Positions 41,064 through 51,455 of a DNA stretch of 64,000 nt are shown here, one piece after another. This DNA is from Mycobacterium noviomagense (lineage in GTDB: Bacteria > Actinomycetota > Actinomycetes > Mycobacteriales > Mycobacteriaceae). Location: NCBI RefSeq assembly GCF_010731635.1, contig NZ_AP022583.1:2108001-2172000 (forward strand), given 5' to 3'. The notes beneath the pieces are model-generated. The model did no database searches. It was not told the origin of the DNA and saw only the letters and a list, made by a program, of their open reading frames with translations. Every line of letters begins with the position of its first letter. Position 1 is the first letter of the stretch. The position numbers were made by a program, and so were the translations under genes.

Positions 41064-42518
41064 TCAGTCGCCGGACGCCGGTGATGTTTTCGCCCTGCCC
41101 AGCGTGACCGGCCCGACGTATTCGCCAATAGGCGTGCGGTGCCACCATGCCCGGTCGCGCAACAGCTCACGCCAGGTGGTGTAGCGATACTCGTAGAACT
41201 GGACCCGCAAATACCGCGGCGGGGAATCGGGGAACGGATTGTGGCGCAGGAGGCGCAGCGTCGCCGGATCGTTTTCCAGCAGCCGCACCAGCAACGGACC
41301 CAGCCACCGCTCGGCGTACAGCGGTGAGATCGCAGCGAACCACATGAGCCAGTCCAGCCGCAGGTGGTATGGCGCCCATTGCGGCGGCAGCCGGCGTACA
41401 TCGCCGGGCTTGCCCTTGAATTCGTATTCCTTCCATCCGGTCTGCTCGGTGACCTCCGGCTCATCGGTGCCCTCGATGACTAGCTCTCGGCGGATCCGGC
41501 CGATGCTGCCGAAGGCGCCGTAGGTGTTGATGAGGTGGAAGGGGTTGAACGACATGTTCATCCGCTGTTGGCGGGAAAGCATGTTGCGTATCGGCCAGTA
41601 GCTCAAGAACAGTGAGAACACCGTGAACGCGATCACCAGCGCGGCGAACCACAACGGCGGGCCGTGCCACACGGGGTGCTTGGGCAGCGGCAGCACCGTC
41701 GCCCACGACGAGTCGTCGATCACGCTGCAGCCCAACAAGATCGTCAGCCAGTTCAGCCAGGCGAAGTTGCCCGAGATCACCAGCCACAGCTGGGTGACGA
41801 CGACGATCGCACCCGCCACACTGGCGACCGGTTGCGGGGCGAACAAGCCGAACGGCACCACGAGTTGGGCGAAGTGGTTGACCGCCACCTCCAACCGGTG
41901 CAGCGGCTTGGGCAGGTGATGGAAGAACCAGCTCAACGGCCCTGGCATCGGCTGAGTCTCGTGGTGGTAGTACAGGCAGGTGAGGTTGCGCCAGCACAGG
42001 TCGCCGCGCAGCTTGATCAGCCCGGCGCCGAACTCCAGCCGGAACAGCAGCAAGCGCGCCAGCCACATCGCGAGCACCGGCGGTCCAACGTGCTCGTTGC
42101 CGAGGAAGATCGCGAGGAAGCCGGTCTCCAGCAGCAGCGACTCCCAGCCGAACGAGTACCACGTCTGCCCGACATTGACGATCGACAGGTACAGCACCCA
42201 CAGCACCAGCCACATCGGCATCGCCGCCCACAACGGCACAAGATCGGCGGCGCCGGCGACGATCGCGGCCGACAGCGCCGCGCCGAACCACGAAATGGTT
42301 GCGAAAAACCGGTCCGAATAGTGGAAATGAAACAGGCTCGGCGCCTGCCAAAACGTCTGCCGGGCCAGATAATGCGGTATCGGCAGCATTCCGCGCTCTC
42401 CGAGAAGCGCACGGAACTGCCTCGCCGCGGCGACGAATGCGATCACATAGACAGCCGCCACACCGCGCTCGAGTACCAGTCTGCCCAGCCAATATTCCGG
42501 TGCCGTAAACCATCCCAT
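41064..42518 (-). CDS. Lipase-maturation-factor-like membrane protein (Rv0235c orthologue)
   Basis: A 484-residue membrane protein from ATG 42518 (GGGAG upstream), matching Rv0235c (482 residues). It has six or more membrane segments and conserved blocks such as SIVNVGQTWYSFGWESLLLE and RLEFGAGLIKLRGD (family signature of lipase maturation factors), then a soluble C-terminal domain with PPQWAPYHLRLDWLMWF. In animals LMF1 helps fold lipases; the bacterial role is unknown. Backbone synteny resumes here after the island. Confidence 0.88.
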   Translation of the reverse strand: MGWFTAPEYWLGRLVLERGVAAVYVIAFVAAARQFRALLGERGMLPIPHYLARQTFWQAPSLFHFHYSDRFFATISWFGAALSAAIVAGAADLVPLWAAMPMWLVLWVLYLSIVNVGQTWYSFGWESLLLETGFLAIFLGNEHVGPPVLAMWLARLLLFRLEFGAGLIKLRGDLCWRNLTCLYYHHETQPMPGPLSWFFHHLPKPLHRLEVAVNHFAQLVVPFGLFAPQPVASVAGAIVVVTQLWLVISGNFAWLNWLTILLGCSVIDDSSWATVLPLPKHPVWHGPPLWFAALVIAFTVFSLFLSYWPIRNMLSRQQRMNMSFNPFHLINTYGAFGSIGRIRRELVIEGTDEPEVTEQTGWKEYEFKGKPGDVRRLPPQWAPYHLRLDWLMWFAAISPLYAERWLGPLLVRLLENDPATLRLLRHNPFPDSPPRYLRVQFYEYRYTTWRELLRDRAWWHRTPIGEYVGPVTLGRAKTSPASGD

Positions 42519-42601
42519 GTCCGCAACTCCCGGGACCGTGGACGTTGACAACCGCCTCTCTAGATCTCAGCCTAAAACGCGATGTCGCCGAAGGTCTGCA
42601 G

Positions 42602-45600
42602 TTACTGATCGCGCGATTCTGCGGGCCGCATCGTCACCGATGAAGACACCACCGCCAGCGACACCAGGGCCAGCAGCTGCACCCACGGCGAGTGTCCGAC
42701 GTAGCCGTCGACCGACCGCCAGGGATGTCGCGACAGCGCTGCACCGGCCAGAATCAGCCCGCCGGCCGTCAAACCGAGCGTGATCGCGTCGCACCATCGC
42801 TGCCGCTCGCGCAGCGCATAGCGCAGCGCCAGCGCCGCACCGAACACGAAGAACCCGGCTACACCGGCGATCACGATGCCCGCGCCCAGCGCCGCGACCG
42901 CCCCCCACCGCCCGAGAGCCCACGGACGCGCCGGCACGTCGTCGTCACGCCGTCGTCGCGCCGGCCACCACGCGAGCAGGGCCAGCAGCGGCAGCAGAGC
43001 CAGTCCACCCAGCAGCCCGGCGCGGTACCACGAATTCGAGACGAAGGTCAGCGTGATCGTTCCCGAGGTGCCCGCGGGCACCACCCAGCCTTGCTGCCAC
43101 CCGTTGACAGCGACCGGCGTCAACCGTGTTCCGTCGTCGGCGCGTGCCACCCAGCCGGGGTTGATGCTTTCCGGTACCACCAGTACCCGCGACGTGCTCG
43201 CCGGGGGCGCCTGGACCTCGCGGCGCGCCGGGCCCCATGCGCCAGTGACGGCGAACGCCTTTGTGGCCGTGGGTAATTCGGATGCTCCGGAAGCTGTCAA
43301 CGCGGCACCGTCGACCGCGAACGCGTCGCCGGGACTGATGACCAACTCTTGCTGGCCGGCCGGCAGCGCAATGGGCTCACGTTCACACGGTTGGGCTGCC
43401 ACTGGTTCGCCGTTGAGCAGCGCGCCCACCGTTGTGCGGATCGAGGTGTGCACAAAGCGGCCCGCTATCGCGATGACCGGGCCGTTGCCGCAGTCGACGG
43501 TGATTTCCCGCGACCGGTTGCGCCGTGCGTCGGGCGCAGCCACGGGTCGACCGTCACCGCCGAGGACCGCTACCTCGGCCAAGCCTGGTGGCTTGAGCTG
43601 GTCGAAACCCAGCGCGGTGCGGTCGATGATGTCCCGCCAGTCCAGCAGGCTGATTGTAACGGTGTCGGTGGTGCGCGGTTTGAGCCGTACTGTCTGCGGG
43701 GCCGTGCGGTCGCCTGATTTCAGTTCGCGAACCTGCGGACCGTCGCCGAGGTCGACGGCCACCATGGTCGGGTGGGCCGGCACTGCCGACATGCTCGGGG
43801 TGAGCTGCAGTCCGGTCACCTCCGTGGGCCGCGGCAAGGTGAGGGTGAGCGTCGGCGGGGTCTTGTGCGCAACGACATGCTGCGGTGCTGTCCACGCGGT
43901 GGCCGGATCACCGTCGGTGGCGGCGTATGCGGAGCCCAGCACGTCGATAAGGTCGGAGTCGCCGCGGGCCCGCACAGTGTCCGGCTCGGTGACGAGGTCG
44001 GCCAGCTTGGGGCCCTGCCGTGGCCGCACCCACACCGTCGGCGTCACGGACACCGCCCGCGGCACGCTGAGCGTCCGGCTGAAACCCACCTGCTCTTCGG
44101 GGGTCAGTGCCATGGACGCCGCGCAGTGCACGCCGTCGGGTCCCTTGGCACAGCCCGGTCGGCCGAGCGGCTCTGAGCCCAGATCCCATTGCCTGACAAC
44201 CGAATTCGGTGACGGACCCGGAACCAGCACAGTGTGGCGCAGCTCGACCGGATGGGCGTAGCCGGACGCGTCGTACTGGGTGACCGACAGATCGGTGATA
44301 CCGAACTGCACACCGGCGGACCCGTCGTCGGTGCCGATGGCGGTGATCCGCACCCACGGCGTTTCCCCGTAGGGCAGCGCCGCAGTGAGCGGCTTGCCGG
44401 CCTGGTCGAACCGCAGCGTGGTGGTGCCGTTGACGGTGGCGACCTGGATGCGGCGGATCTGGGCGCCGACGGCGGTGGCGCTGGGCGTCAGGGTGATGAC
44501 GCCGTTGGTCACCGGATGGTCGAAATCGACCTGCAGCCATTGGCCGACCGCGGCCTGCAGCGCATTGGACACCCACGCCGTCGCCGGGTCGCCGTCGATG
44601 GCCGCAGCCGGTGAGGTGGCGGGCGCGACATCCGGCAGCGCGGTGGAGTCCGACGATGAACTCGACGCGCTGAGCCGGCCGCCGTTCCAACCGCCGAAAA
44701 CCGTGTCGGCACCGGGCACCGGGTAGTCGGGCACCCGGTTGTAGGTGTGCCGGGCGTCGCCCGCGGCGCGGATCGCCGACGAGTGGTTGTCGACGCGGCC
44801 GTAGTCAGTCTCGCGGGCCAACGGGGTGTCGGTGACGGTCACCAACGGCACCGGCAGGCCGGCCCGGGCGGCGTCGGCGCTCAGCAGGACCGGGCCCAGC
44901 GCGGGTTGGTTGAGCAGGCGGCGTCGTTCGTCGAGACGCAGCAGCACCTCGGGGCCGCCGTCGACGCGGGCCAGCTGGTCGGTGTCGGCGAAGTAGGGCG
45001 CGCCCGGATTGCCGGCGGCGGCGACTCGGTAGATCTCCACCGCGGGATACCGCGGCCGCAGCCCGCTGTCGGTGACGAACCCCGACAGCGCGCCGGCACC
45101 GACCGGCGCCCCGAACTGTGCCACCTTTTCCAGCCCCGGCGACCCGGCGATCGCCCGGTGCACCAGAATCGGCCGCGCCGAGCGCGACGTCTGCGGGTCC
45201 AGGTCGTTGCGCACCACCACATACGAAATGCCTTGGCGGGCAAGCGTATCAACCAACCCCACTGATGGCCGCCCGGCGGCGAACAACCGCTGCACCGAGT
45301 CCAGGGCCCGGATGGTTTGCGGCGGCGTGAGTGGGATGGAGTCTCGGACGCCCCACGGGCTGTCACCCAACACCTGCAGCGGCTCGTCGTGGCTGGTGCC
45401 CCAGACCTGGGTCGCGAACGGCGCGCCGGGAACCACCAGCACCCGCCCGCGCGTCGGGGTGCCGGTGTTGTGCTCGGTGAGCCAGTCGGCGGCGTCACGC
45501 CAGTACTGCGGTATCGCGCGGAAGGTGCCCGGCGGCGCAAGCCGACCAGTCCAGGCCAGCGACGTGCCCGCCAGCAGCGCGATGAGGACGACGATGCCGA

Positions 45601-46909
45601 CCGCAACCCGCTTGTCGCGTTCGGGATGAGAGAACGCGGCGACCCATTCGCGGACGGGCGTGCTGCCCGGCAGCGGTACCCGGCCCAGCAGCTGAGCCAG
45701 ACCCAGCACGACGGGAATACGGATCAGCGACTCCAGCTTGTGGACGTTGCGCAGCGGTGCGCCGCCGGCGTCGAGAAACGCCTGCACCTGATGCGCCACC
45801 GGTGAGCCCAACCCACCGGAGTAGCCGGCGCCCAACAGCGTCACGCCGATCAGCAGCATCGTGACCAGCCGCCCGCTTCCGGGCGCGGCGCGCCCGGCGA
45901 GCCCAGTCAGTCCGGCCAAGCCGGCGGCCGCGACCAGGCAGGTGGCCAGGATGGCCACCGATCCGGTCACCAGCGGCGCGCCTGCGGTGGCGTGGGGTGC
46001 CACGAACGGCGTCCAGCTGTCCGTTCCGCGCAGCACCTCGACCAGCGATGACCATTGGGTGGTGACGCCGGAGGATTCGATGAAATCTAAAAACGGCGGG
46101 CTGATCCGGGCCAGCAGAATTAACGCCACCAGCCACCACAGCATCGCCAGCGCCAGGGCCAGCAGCCACCACGCGGTATAGCGCCACCACACCCGGTTCG
46201 GGCGATGGCATGCCCACCAGATCACGGCGGGTAGGCAGCCCGCCAGCGTCGCGATCGCGTTGACTGCGCCCATCAACGCGACCGCGAGCCCGGCCTGCCC
46301 GGCCAGCCGTCGCACCGATCTGCCCGGCTCCGGGCGCAGCGCCAGAATCGTCGGCAACAGCACCCAGGGGGCCAGCATGATCGGCAAGGTTTCCGACGAG
46401 ATGGACCCCAGGGTGGTCAGCACCCGCGGCGACAACGCGAAGGCCGCAGCGGCGATCACCCGCGAGCTGGGGCTGCCGATGCCGAGCGCTTCGCCGACCC
46501 GCAACAATCCCCAAAACCCGACCGTGAGCAGCAGCGCCCACCACAACCGCTGGGTGACCCAGCCGGGTAGCCCGAGCAGGTGGCCGGCCAGGAAAAAGGT
46601 GCCGTGCGGAAACAGGTAGCCGTAGGCTTGGTTCTGAGCCTGGCCGAACGGCAGCTCGCTGTTCCACAGGTTGGTCGCGCGGGCCAAGAAGCGCAGCGGG
46701 TTGGCGGTCAGGTCGAGTTTGGTGTCGGGGGAGATCTGCCCGGGCGACTGCGCGAAGCTCAGCGCCAACGCGACTGCTGCGACCAACCACAACCAACGGC
46801 GTGGTAGCGGCGCCGCAGCCGACTGTGGAAAGGCAGCGTGGCTCGCTGCGCTCGATCTAGATCCGGGTTGCCCCGCGCTTCCCCGGGCCACCACATCGGC
46901 CCGCATCAT
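42602..46909 (-). CDS. aftD: Alpha-(1->3)-arabinofuranosyltransferase AftD
   Basis: A very large (about 1435 residues) GT-C membrane glycosyltransferase, the Rv0236c orthologue. The N-terminal half has about eleven to twelve membrane segments and the conserved ISPDTKLDL with the catalytic Asp region before the first large loop. The C-terminal half is periplasmic and carries two F5/8-type carbohydrate-binding modules, recognisable by IDGDPATAWVS and TDGDPATAWTA, and a final membrane pair. It adds branching arabinose from decaprenyl-phosphoarabinose in arabinogalactan and LAM. The start (ATG 46909) is uncertain within about 30 residues. It follows the small Rv0236A gene by 4 nt. Confidence 0.93.
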   Translation of the reverse strand: MMRADVVARGSAGQPGSRSSAASHAAFPQSAAAPLPRRWLWLVAAVALALSFAQSPGQISPDTKLDLTANPLRFLARATNLWNSELPFGQAQNQAYGYLFPHGTFFLAGHLLGLPGWVTQRLWWALLLTVGFWGLLRVGEALGIGSPSSRVIAAAAFALSPRVLTTLGSISSETLPIMLAPWVLLPTILALRPEPGRSVRRLAGQAGLAVALMGAVNAIATLAGCLPAVIWWACHRPNRVWWRYTAWWLLALALAMLWWLVALILLARISPPFLDFIESSGVTTQWSSLVEVLRGTDSWTPFVAPHATAGAPLVTGSVAILATCLVAAAGLAGLTGLAGRAAPGSGRLVTMLLIGVTLLGAGYSGGLGSPVAHQVQAFLDAGGAPLRNVHKLESLIRIPVVLGLAQLLGRVPLPGSTPVREWVAAFSHPERDKRVAVGIVVLIALLAGTSLAWTGRLAPPGTFRAIPQYWRDAADWLTEHNTGTPTRGRVLVVPGAPFATQVWGTSHDEPLQVLGDSPWGVRDSIPLTPPQTIRALDSVQRLFAAGRPSVGLVDTLARQGISYVVVRNDLDPQTSRSARPILVHRAIAGSPGLEKVAQFGAPVGAGALSGFVTDSGLRPRYPAVEIYRVAAAGNPGAPYFADTDQLARVDGGPEVLLRLDERRRLLNQPALGPVLLSADAARAGLPVPLVTVTDTPLARETDYGRVDNHSSAIRAAGDARHTYNRVPDYPVPGADTVFGGWNGGRLSASSSSSDSTALPDVAPATSPAAAIDGDPATAWVSNALQAAVGQWLQVDFDHPVTNGVITLTPSATAVGAQIRRIQVATVNGTTTLRFDQAGKPLTAALPYGETPWVRITAIGTDDGSAGVQFGITDLSVTQYDASGYAHPVELRHTVLVPGPSPNSVVRQWDLGSEPLGRPGCAKGPDGVHCAASMALTPEEQVGFSRTLSVPRAVSVTPTVWVRPRQGPKLADLVTEPDTVRARGDSDLIDVLGSAYAATDGDPATAWTAPQHVVAHKTPPTLTLTLPRPTEVTGLQLTPSMSAVPAHPTMVAVDLGDGPQVRELKSGDRTAPQTVRLKPRTTDTVTISLLDWRDIIDRTALGFDQLKPPGLAEVAVLGGDGRPVAAPDARRNRSREITVDCGNGPVIAIAGRFVHTSIRTTVGALLNGEPVAAQPCEREPIALPAGQQELVISPGDAFAVDGAALTASGASELPTATKAFAVTGAWGPARREVQAPPASTSRVLVVPESINPGWVARADDGTRLTPVAVNGWQQGWVVPAGTSGTITLTFVSNSWYRAGLLGGLALLPLLALLAWWPARRRRDDDVPARPWALGRWGAVAALGAGIVIAGVAGFFVFGAALALRYALRERQRWCDAITLGLTAGGLILAGAALSRHPWRSVDGYVGHSPWVQLLALVSLAVVSSSVTMRPAESRDQ

Positions 46910-46913
46910 GGGG

Positions 46914-47087
46914 CTACGTGCGGTTGCCGTACTCGACCCGGTTGAGCACCGACGACTGCGGATCGCCACCGGGCAGCGGCGGCTTGGTGTCCTGTTGCAC
47001 CATCAGCGTGATCCCGAAGATCGCGGCGGCGCCGAGCAGCAGACCAACCACGACGCTAGCCGCCGCAGGCGCAACGAACCGGTTCAT
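46914..47087 (-). CDS. Small membrane protein (Rv0236A orthologue)
   Basis: A 57-residue protein from ATG 47087 with GAGGAG upstream. It is a single hydrophobic helix (VAPAAASVVVGLLLGAAAIF) followed by a short polar tail ending VEYGNRT. Length equals Rv0236A. It sits 4 nt before aftD and is co-transcribed with it, so a role beside AftD is likely but only inferred. Confidence 0.85.
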   Translation of the reverse strand: MNRFVAPAAASVVVGLLLGAAAIFGITLMVQQDTKPPLPGGDPQSSVLNRVEYGNRT

Positions 47088-47231
47088 CGGTGGCTCCTCG
47101 AAATTGCACTCGTGGGTTGTCGCCAACCTAGCAGAAATCCCATTCCCGGCCGGTGGAGCGGCCGGTCGGTGGGCTTAATGCCGCATGTGGCCTCATGCCG
47201 TCCCCGATCGGCGTCGTGACAGCATGGGCTG

Positions 47232-48380
47232 ATGTTTGTCGCCCGCATACTGGCCGTGCTGGCCGCCGTCTCAGTGCTGGCGGGATGCAGCCACGCCGAG
47301 CGCCCTGCACCGTCACGGCAGCCGAGCCCTGGCGCCTCAGCCAAACCGGTACCCCCGGCATGTGGGGATGGGACGGCGATGCTGGCCGCAATGTCGACCC
47401 GCGACAAGCTGGCCCAACTGCTGATGGTGGGAGTGCGCAACGCCGGCGATGCGAAAGCCGTTGTGGCCAACCATCACGTCGGAGGCATCTTCATCGGCAG
47501 CTGGACGGATCTATCGATGCTGACCGACGGGTCGCTGACCGCTATCGCTCGAAGCGCAGGCCCGTTGCCGCTGGCGGTGAGCGTTGACGAGGAGGGTGGC
47601 CGGGTGGCGCGGCTGTCCCCGCGGATAGGACCGGCCCCATCGGCCAGGGTGCTGGCCCAGACGAAAACCGCCGATCAGGTGTACGGCATGGCCCTGGACC
47701 GCGGCCACAAAATGCGCGGCCTGGGCATCACCATCGACTTCGCGCCGGTGGTCGACGTCACCGATGCCCCGGCCGACACGGTCATCGGCGACCGGTCGTT
47801 CGGATCGGATCCGGCTGTCGTCACCGCCTACGCCGGCGCCTACGCACGCGGTCTGCGCGACGCCGGGCTGCTGCCGGTGCTCAAGCATTTCCCCGGCCAC
47901 GGGCACGGCTCCGGTGACTCGCACACCGGAGCCGTCACCACACCGCCGTTGGCCGACCTGCAACACGACGATCTGGTGCCGTATCGGACGTTGGTCACCG
48001 CCAGCCCCGTCGGGGTCATGATCGGTCACATGCAAGTTCCCGGCCTGACCGGGAACCAGCCGGCAAGCCTCAGCCGGGCCGCAGTGCAGTTGCTGCGCAC
48101 CGGCGGCTACGGTGGCCCGCCGTTCGACGGGCCCGTTTTCAGCGACGACCTGTCAAGCATGGCCGCGATCTCGGACCGTTACGGCGTGGCGGAGGCGGTG
48201 TTGCGGACGTTGCAGGCCGGCACCGACACCGCGCTGTGGGTCACGACCGACGAGGTGCCCGCGGTGCTGGACCGACTGGAGAAGGCGCTGGCCGCAGGCG
48301 AGTTGACGGCGCAGGCGGTCGACAAATCGGTGTTGCGGATGGCCGCGGTGAAGGGCCCCAACCCGGCCTGTCGCCGGTAG
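47232..48380 (+). CDS. lpqI: Lipoprotein beta-N-acetylglucosaminidase LpqI (NagZ family)
   Basis: A 382-residue GH3 enzyme with a lipoprotein signal: hydrophobic start and lipobox VLAGC with Cys19 as the lipidation site. Asp119 in SVDEEGGRVARL binds substrate, the KHFPGHG...DSH segment (about residue 217) holds the catalytic Asp-His pair, and FSDDLSSMAA contains the nucleophile. It releases N-acetylglucosamine from peptidoglycan fragments outside the membrane for cell wall recycling. It diverges from the Rv0236A-aftD operon. Confidence 0.92.
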   Translation: MFVARILAVLAAVSVLAGCSHAERPAPSRQPSPGASAKPVPPACGDGTAMLAAMSTRDKLAQLLMVGVRNAGDAKAVVANHHVGGIFIGSWTDLSMLTDGSLTAIARSAGPLPLAVSVDEEGGRVARLSPRIGPAPSARVLAQTKTADQVYGMALDRGHKMRGLGITIDFAPVVDVTDAPADTVIGDRSFGSDPAVVTAYAGAYARGLRDAGLLPVLKHFPGHGHGSGDSHTGAVTTPPLADLQHDDLVPYRTLVTASPVGVMIGHMQVPGLTGNQPASLSRAAVQLLRTGGYGGPPFDGPVFSDDLSSMAAISDRYGVAEAVLRTLQAGTDTALWVTTDEVPAVLDRLEKALAAGELTAQAVDKSVLRMAAVKGPNPACRR

Positions 48381-48404
48381 AGCATGTGGGCGGCAAGCCC
48401 ATTG

Positions 48405-48420
48405 CTTACTCTGGAGTCAC
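48405..48420 (+). promoter_or_regulatory. TTAC-N6-GTAA-type operator candidate before the TetR gene
   Basis: CTTACTCTGGAGTCAC differs at four of 16 positions from the perfect palindrome CTTACTCCAGAGTAAG found between fabG4 and fadA2. It lies 58 bp before the TetR start and could be an autoregulatory site. Confidence 0.45.
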
Positions 48421-48477
48421 ATAACGTCGGATGACAACTCGGGCAGCTCAAGCTCGGCAGTTCGCGAAGGACAGCAG

Positions 48478-49113
48478 ATGGCAGGTGGTACCAAACGGTT
48501 GCCTCGTGCTGTCCGCGAGCAGCAGATGCTCGATGCGGCCGTCCAGATGTTTTCCGTCAACGGCTATCACGAGACCTCGATGGATGCGATCGCCGCCAAG
48601 GCCGAGATCTCCAAGCCGATGCTGTACCTGTACTACGGGTCCAAAGAAGAATTGTTCGGTGCGTGCCTGAACCGCGAACTGTCGCGCTTCATCGAAGGCG
48701 TGCGCGAGGACATCGACTTCGAGCAGAGCCCGAAGGACTTGCTGCGCAACACCATCGTGTCGTTCCTGCGCTACATCGACGCCAACCGGGCGTCGTGGAT
48801 CGTGATGTACACGCAGGCCACCAGCTCGCAGGCGTTCGCTCAAACCGTGCGCGAGGGCCGCGAGCGGATCATCGAGCTGGTCGCCCGCCTGCTGCGCTCG
48901 GGCACCCGCAATCCCGAGCCGGACACCGACTTCGAGATGATGGCCGTGGCGCTGGTGGGCGCGGGCGAGGCGGTGGCCACCCGGCTCAGTACCGGCGACA
49001 CCGACGTCGACGAAGCGGCCGAGCTGATGATCAACCTCTTCTGGCGCGGTCTTAAGGCCTGGCCGGCCGATCGCGACGCCGGCACCGCATCCAAGGTCGC
49101 AACCGGCTCTTAG
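48478..49113 (+). CDS. TetR-family regulator (Rv0238 orthologue)
   Basis: A 211-residue TetR protein with helix-turn-helix SMDAIAAKAEISKPMLYLYY at residues about 38-57. GAAGGA precedes the ATG. Its stop overlaps the convergent htdX gene. The vapBC24 pair that follows it in M. tuberculosis is absent here, so it now abuts htdX. Operator-like sequences before itself, between fabG4 and fadA2, and before fadE5 suggest that it controls the fatty-acid module around it. Confidence 0.9.
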   Translation: MAGGTKRLPRAVREQQMLDAAVQMFSVNGYHETSMDAIAAKAEISKPMLYLYYGSKEELFGACLNRELSRFIEGVREDIDFEQSPKDLLRNTIVSFLRYIDANRASWIVMYTQATSSQAFAQTVREGRERIIELVARLLRSGTRNPEPDTDFEMMAVALVGAGEAVATRLSTGDTDVDEAAELMINLFWRGLKAWPADRDAGTASKVATGS

Positions 49114-49958
49114 AGCGCGCGCACCGTCGCGGTGAGATATGGGTAGCGCTTGGTGATATTGCGCAACGCAAGATCCCAGCCGTCGTCGACGCGCTCCACG
49201 TACAACCCGGCCGTTGCGGGCAGCACCATCGGTTTGCCGAACCGCACCGAATAGCTCACCGCTTCCGGAAGGCGGGCCTCGATATTGGCCAATATCGCTG
49301 CGGCACTGAACATTCCGTGTGCAATCACAGTCGGGAACCCGAACAGCTTGGCCGCGATCGGGTTGGTGTGGATCGGATTGTGGTCGCCGCCCACCGCCGC
49401 ATAGCGGCGAATCTGCCCGGGACTGACTCGCAGCACCACGTTGGGCGGCGGCAATTTTGGCTGCTTTTGCGGCGGCGGTTTGGGTTCGTCGGACAAACTG
49501 GTGCGCTGCTGGTGCAGGAAGGTCGTCACCTGGTGCCACGCCTTGTCGTTGCCGACGCTGACGTCGGTCACCAGGTCGACCAGAAGGCCCTTGCGGTGTT
49601 CGCGCAGGTTTTCCGCGTGGACCTTGATGCCGACGGTGTCGGTCACCGTAATGGGCCGGTATTGGGTGATGTGGTTTTCGGTGTGGATGGCTCCTATTGC
49701 GGCAAAAGGAAAGTCGAACGCGGTCACCAGTGACATCAACGTCGGGAAGGCCAACGCGAAGGGGTAGGTCAGCGGTACGGTATCGCCGTAGCGCAAGCCG
49801 GTGACCGCAGCGTAGGCGGCCACATGCGTGCGATCGATCGGCAGGTCGTCGACGCTGATCGTCCGGTCGGGCAGCCGGTCGTCGCGGGGAACCAACGGCA
49901 ATGCCCCGGCCGCCGCTCGCACCAGGTTTTTCAGCCCACTCGGTTGAGTCACGCTCAC
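49110..49958 (-). CDS. htdX: 3-hydroxyacyl-thioester dehydratase HtdX
   Basis: A 282-residue MaoC-type hotdog protein, the Rv0241c orthologue. The hydratase-2 motif with catalytic Asp and His is [19 protein letters not shown] (about residue 200). It dehydrates (R)-3-hydroxyacyl thioesters or hydrates the enoyl form, pairing with the FabG4 reductase encoded just upstream. Its GTG overlaps the fabG4 stop (GTGA), so the two are coupled. Confidence 0.92.
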   Translation of the reverse strand: MSVTQPSGLKNLVRAAAGALPLVPRDDRLPDRTISVDDLPIDRTHVAAYAAVTGLRYGDTVPLTYPFALAFPTLMSLVTAFDFPFAAIGAIHTENHITQYRPITVTDTVGIKVHAENLREHRKGLLVDLVTDVSVGNDKAWHQVTTFLHQQRTSLSDEPKPPPQKQPKLPPPNVVLRVSPGQIRRYAAVGGDHNPIHTNPIAAKLFGFPTVIAHGMFSAAAILANIEARLPEAVSYSVRFGKPMVLPATAGLYVERVDDGWDLALRNITKRYPYLTATVRAL

Positions 49959-51319
49959 GCTCCCAGCATTGCCTGGCCGCAGACGCGAATGACGTTGCCC
50001 GTCACCGCGTTCGACGCCGGGCTGGCGAAATACGCGATGGTTTCGGCGACGTCCACCGGCTGGCCACCCTGGAGCAGCGAATTCAGTCGGCGGCCCACCT
50101 CGCGGGTGGCCAGCGGAATGGCCGCGGTCATCTGCGTTTCGATGAACCCTGGCGCCACGGCGTTGATCGTGATGCCCTTCTCGGCGAGCCGGGGTGCCAA
50201 CGCCTGGGTGATGCCGATCATGCCGGCCTTGGTGGTCGCGTAATTGGTCTGCCCCCGGTTGCCCGCGATACCGGCCATCGACGACAACCCGATCACCCGA
50301 CCGCCTTCGCCGATCGAGCCGTTACCGACCAGCCCTTCGGTGAGACGAAGCGGCGCAAGCAAATTTACGGCCAGCACCGCGTCCCAGCGGGCATCGTCCA
50401 TGTTGGCCAGCAGCTTGTCACGGGTGATGCCGGCGTTGTTGACCAGGACGTCGGCGTGACCGTTGTGGTGGTCGCGCAGATGCTGCGTGATCTGGTCGAC
50501 GGCGTCGGCGGCAACCACATCGAGGGTCAGCGCGGTTCCCCCGACTCGGCTCGCGGTCTCGGCAAGCGGCTCGGCAGCGGCTTCCACGTCGATGGCCACG
50601 ACGCGCGCGCCGTCGCGGGCGAACACTTCGGCGATTGTAGCGCCAATGCCTCGGGCGGCACCGGTCACCACCGCGACCTTGCCGTCCAGCGGGCGGTCCC
50701 AATCGGCCGGTGGTGTGGAGTCGGCCGCACCGACGTAAAACACCTGGCCGTCAACGTATGCCGATTTGGCCGACAGGATGAACCGCATCGTCGACTCCAA
50801 ACCCGTCAGGGCCGGTTTGGCGTCCGGCGAAACGTAGACCAGCTGGACCGTCGCCCCGCGCCGCAGCTCCTTACCCAGGGAGCGGGTGAAACCCTCCAGC
50901 GCACGCTGCGCGATCCGCTCGTCGGTACTGCCGGCGGCCTCCGGGGTGGTGCCGACGACGACGACGCGGCCGCAGGCGCCCAGGTTGCGCAGCACCGGGG
51001 TGAAGAACTGATGCAGGCCCTTCAAACCGGTCGGTTCGGTGATCCCCGTGGCGTCGAAGACCAGCCCGCCGAACGAGTCGGCCCAACGGCCGCCGATGTT
51101 AGCGGCCACCACCTCGTAGTCTCGGTCCAACGCCGTCCGCAGCGGCTCGACGACGCGGCCTTCGCCCCCGATCAGCAGGGAGCCTTCCAGCGGCGGATCA
51201 CCGACCCGGTAGCGACGCAGCGATGGGGGCTGCGGAACACCGAGCTGCTTGGCGAGAAACGACCCAGGACCGGAGTTGACGACCTGCGAGAATAGATCGG
51301 ATGAGAGCTTCGGTGCCAC
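49955..51319 (-). CDS. fabG4: 3-oxoacyl-thioester reductase FabG4
   Basis: A 454-residue high-molecular-weight FabG, equal in length to Rv0242c. An N-terminal flavodoxin-like domain (residues 1-200) precedes the active SDR domain with [19 protein letters not shown] and TNYATTKAG (Ser, Tyr, Lys). It reduces 3-oxoacyl-CoA or -ACP with NADH. GTG 51319 behind GGAAGG gives the family length; the frame could extend to 51370 without a site. It diverges from fadA2 across 136 bp that hold a perfect palindrome. Confidence 0.93.
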   Translation of the reverse strand: MAPKLSSDLFSQVVNSGPGSFLAKQLGVPQPPSLRRYRVGDPPLEGSLLIGGEGRVVEPLRTALDRDYEVVAANIGGRWADSFGGLVFDATGITEPTGLKGLHQFFTPVLRNLGACGRVVVVGTTPEAAGSTDERIAQRALEGFTRSLGKELRRGATVQLVYVSPDAKPALTGLESTMRFILSAKSAYVDGQVFYVGAADSTPPADWDRPLDGKVAVVTGAARGIGATIAEVFARDGARVVAIDVEAAAEPLAETASRVGGTALTLDVVAADAVDQITQHLRDHHNGHADVLVNNAGITRDKLLANMDDARWDAVLAVNLLAPLRLTEGLVGNGSIGEGGRVIGLSSMAGIAGNRGQTNYATTKAGMIGITQALAPRLAEKGITINAVAPGFIETQMTAAIPLATREVGRRLNSLLQGGQPVDVAETIAYFASPASNAVTGNVIRVCGQAMLGA

Positions 51320-51377
51320 TGAGCTGCCTTCCGTGTGAGTACGTGCCTTGGATCGAACAACGTGTACCAACGACGAA

Positions 51378-51393
51378 CTTACTCCAGAGTAAG
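51378..51393. promoter_or_regulatory. Perfect 16-bp palindrome between fabG4 and fadA2
   Basis: CTTACTCCAGAGTAAG (7-bp arms, 2-bp centre) lies 58 bp before fabG4 and 62 bp before fadA2, so one repressor bound here could control both divergent operons. Related elements occur at 48405, 55055 and 55080. Confidence 0.6.
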
Positions 51394-51455
51394 AACAGTG
51401 GGTAGTATGGCCTTCATCGGCGGACCTATTTCACATCGACAACACGGAGACAAAC

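Noticed and set aside
47143..47162. CCGGCCG/CGGCCGG stem between Rv0236A and lpqI as a terminator
   Set aside because: The flanking genes diverge, so nothing needs to terminate there; a chance GC-rich inverted repeat is more likely.
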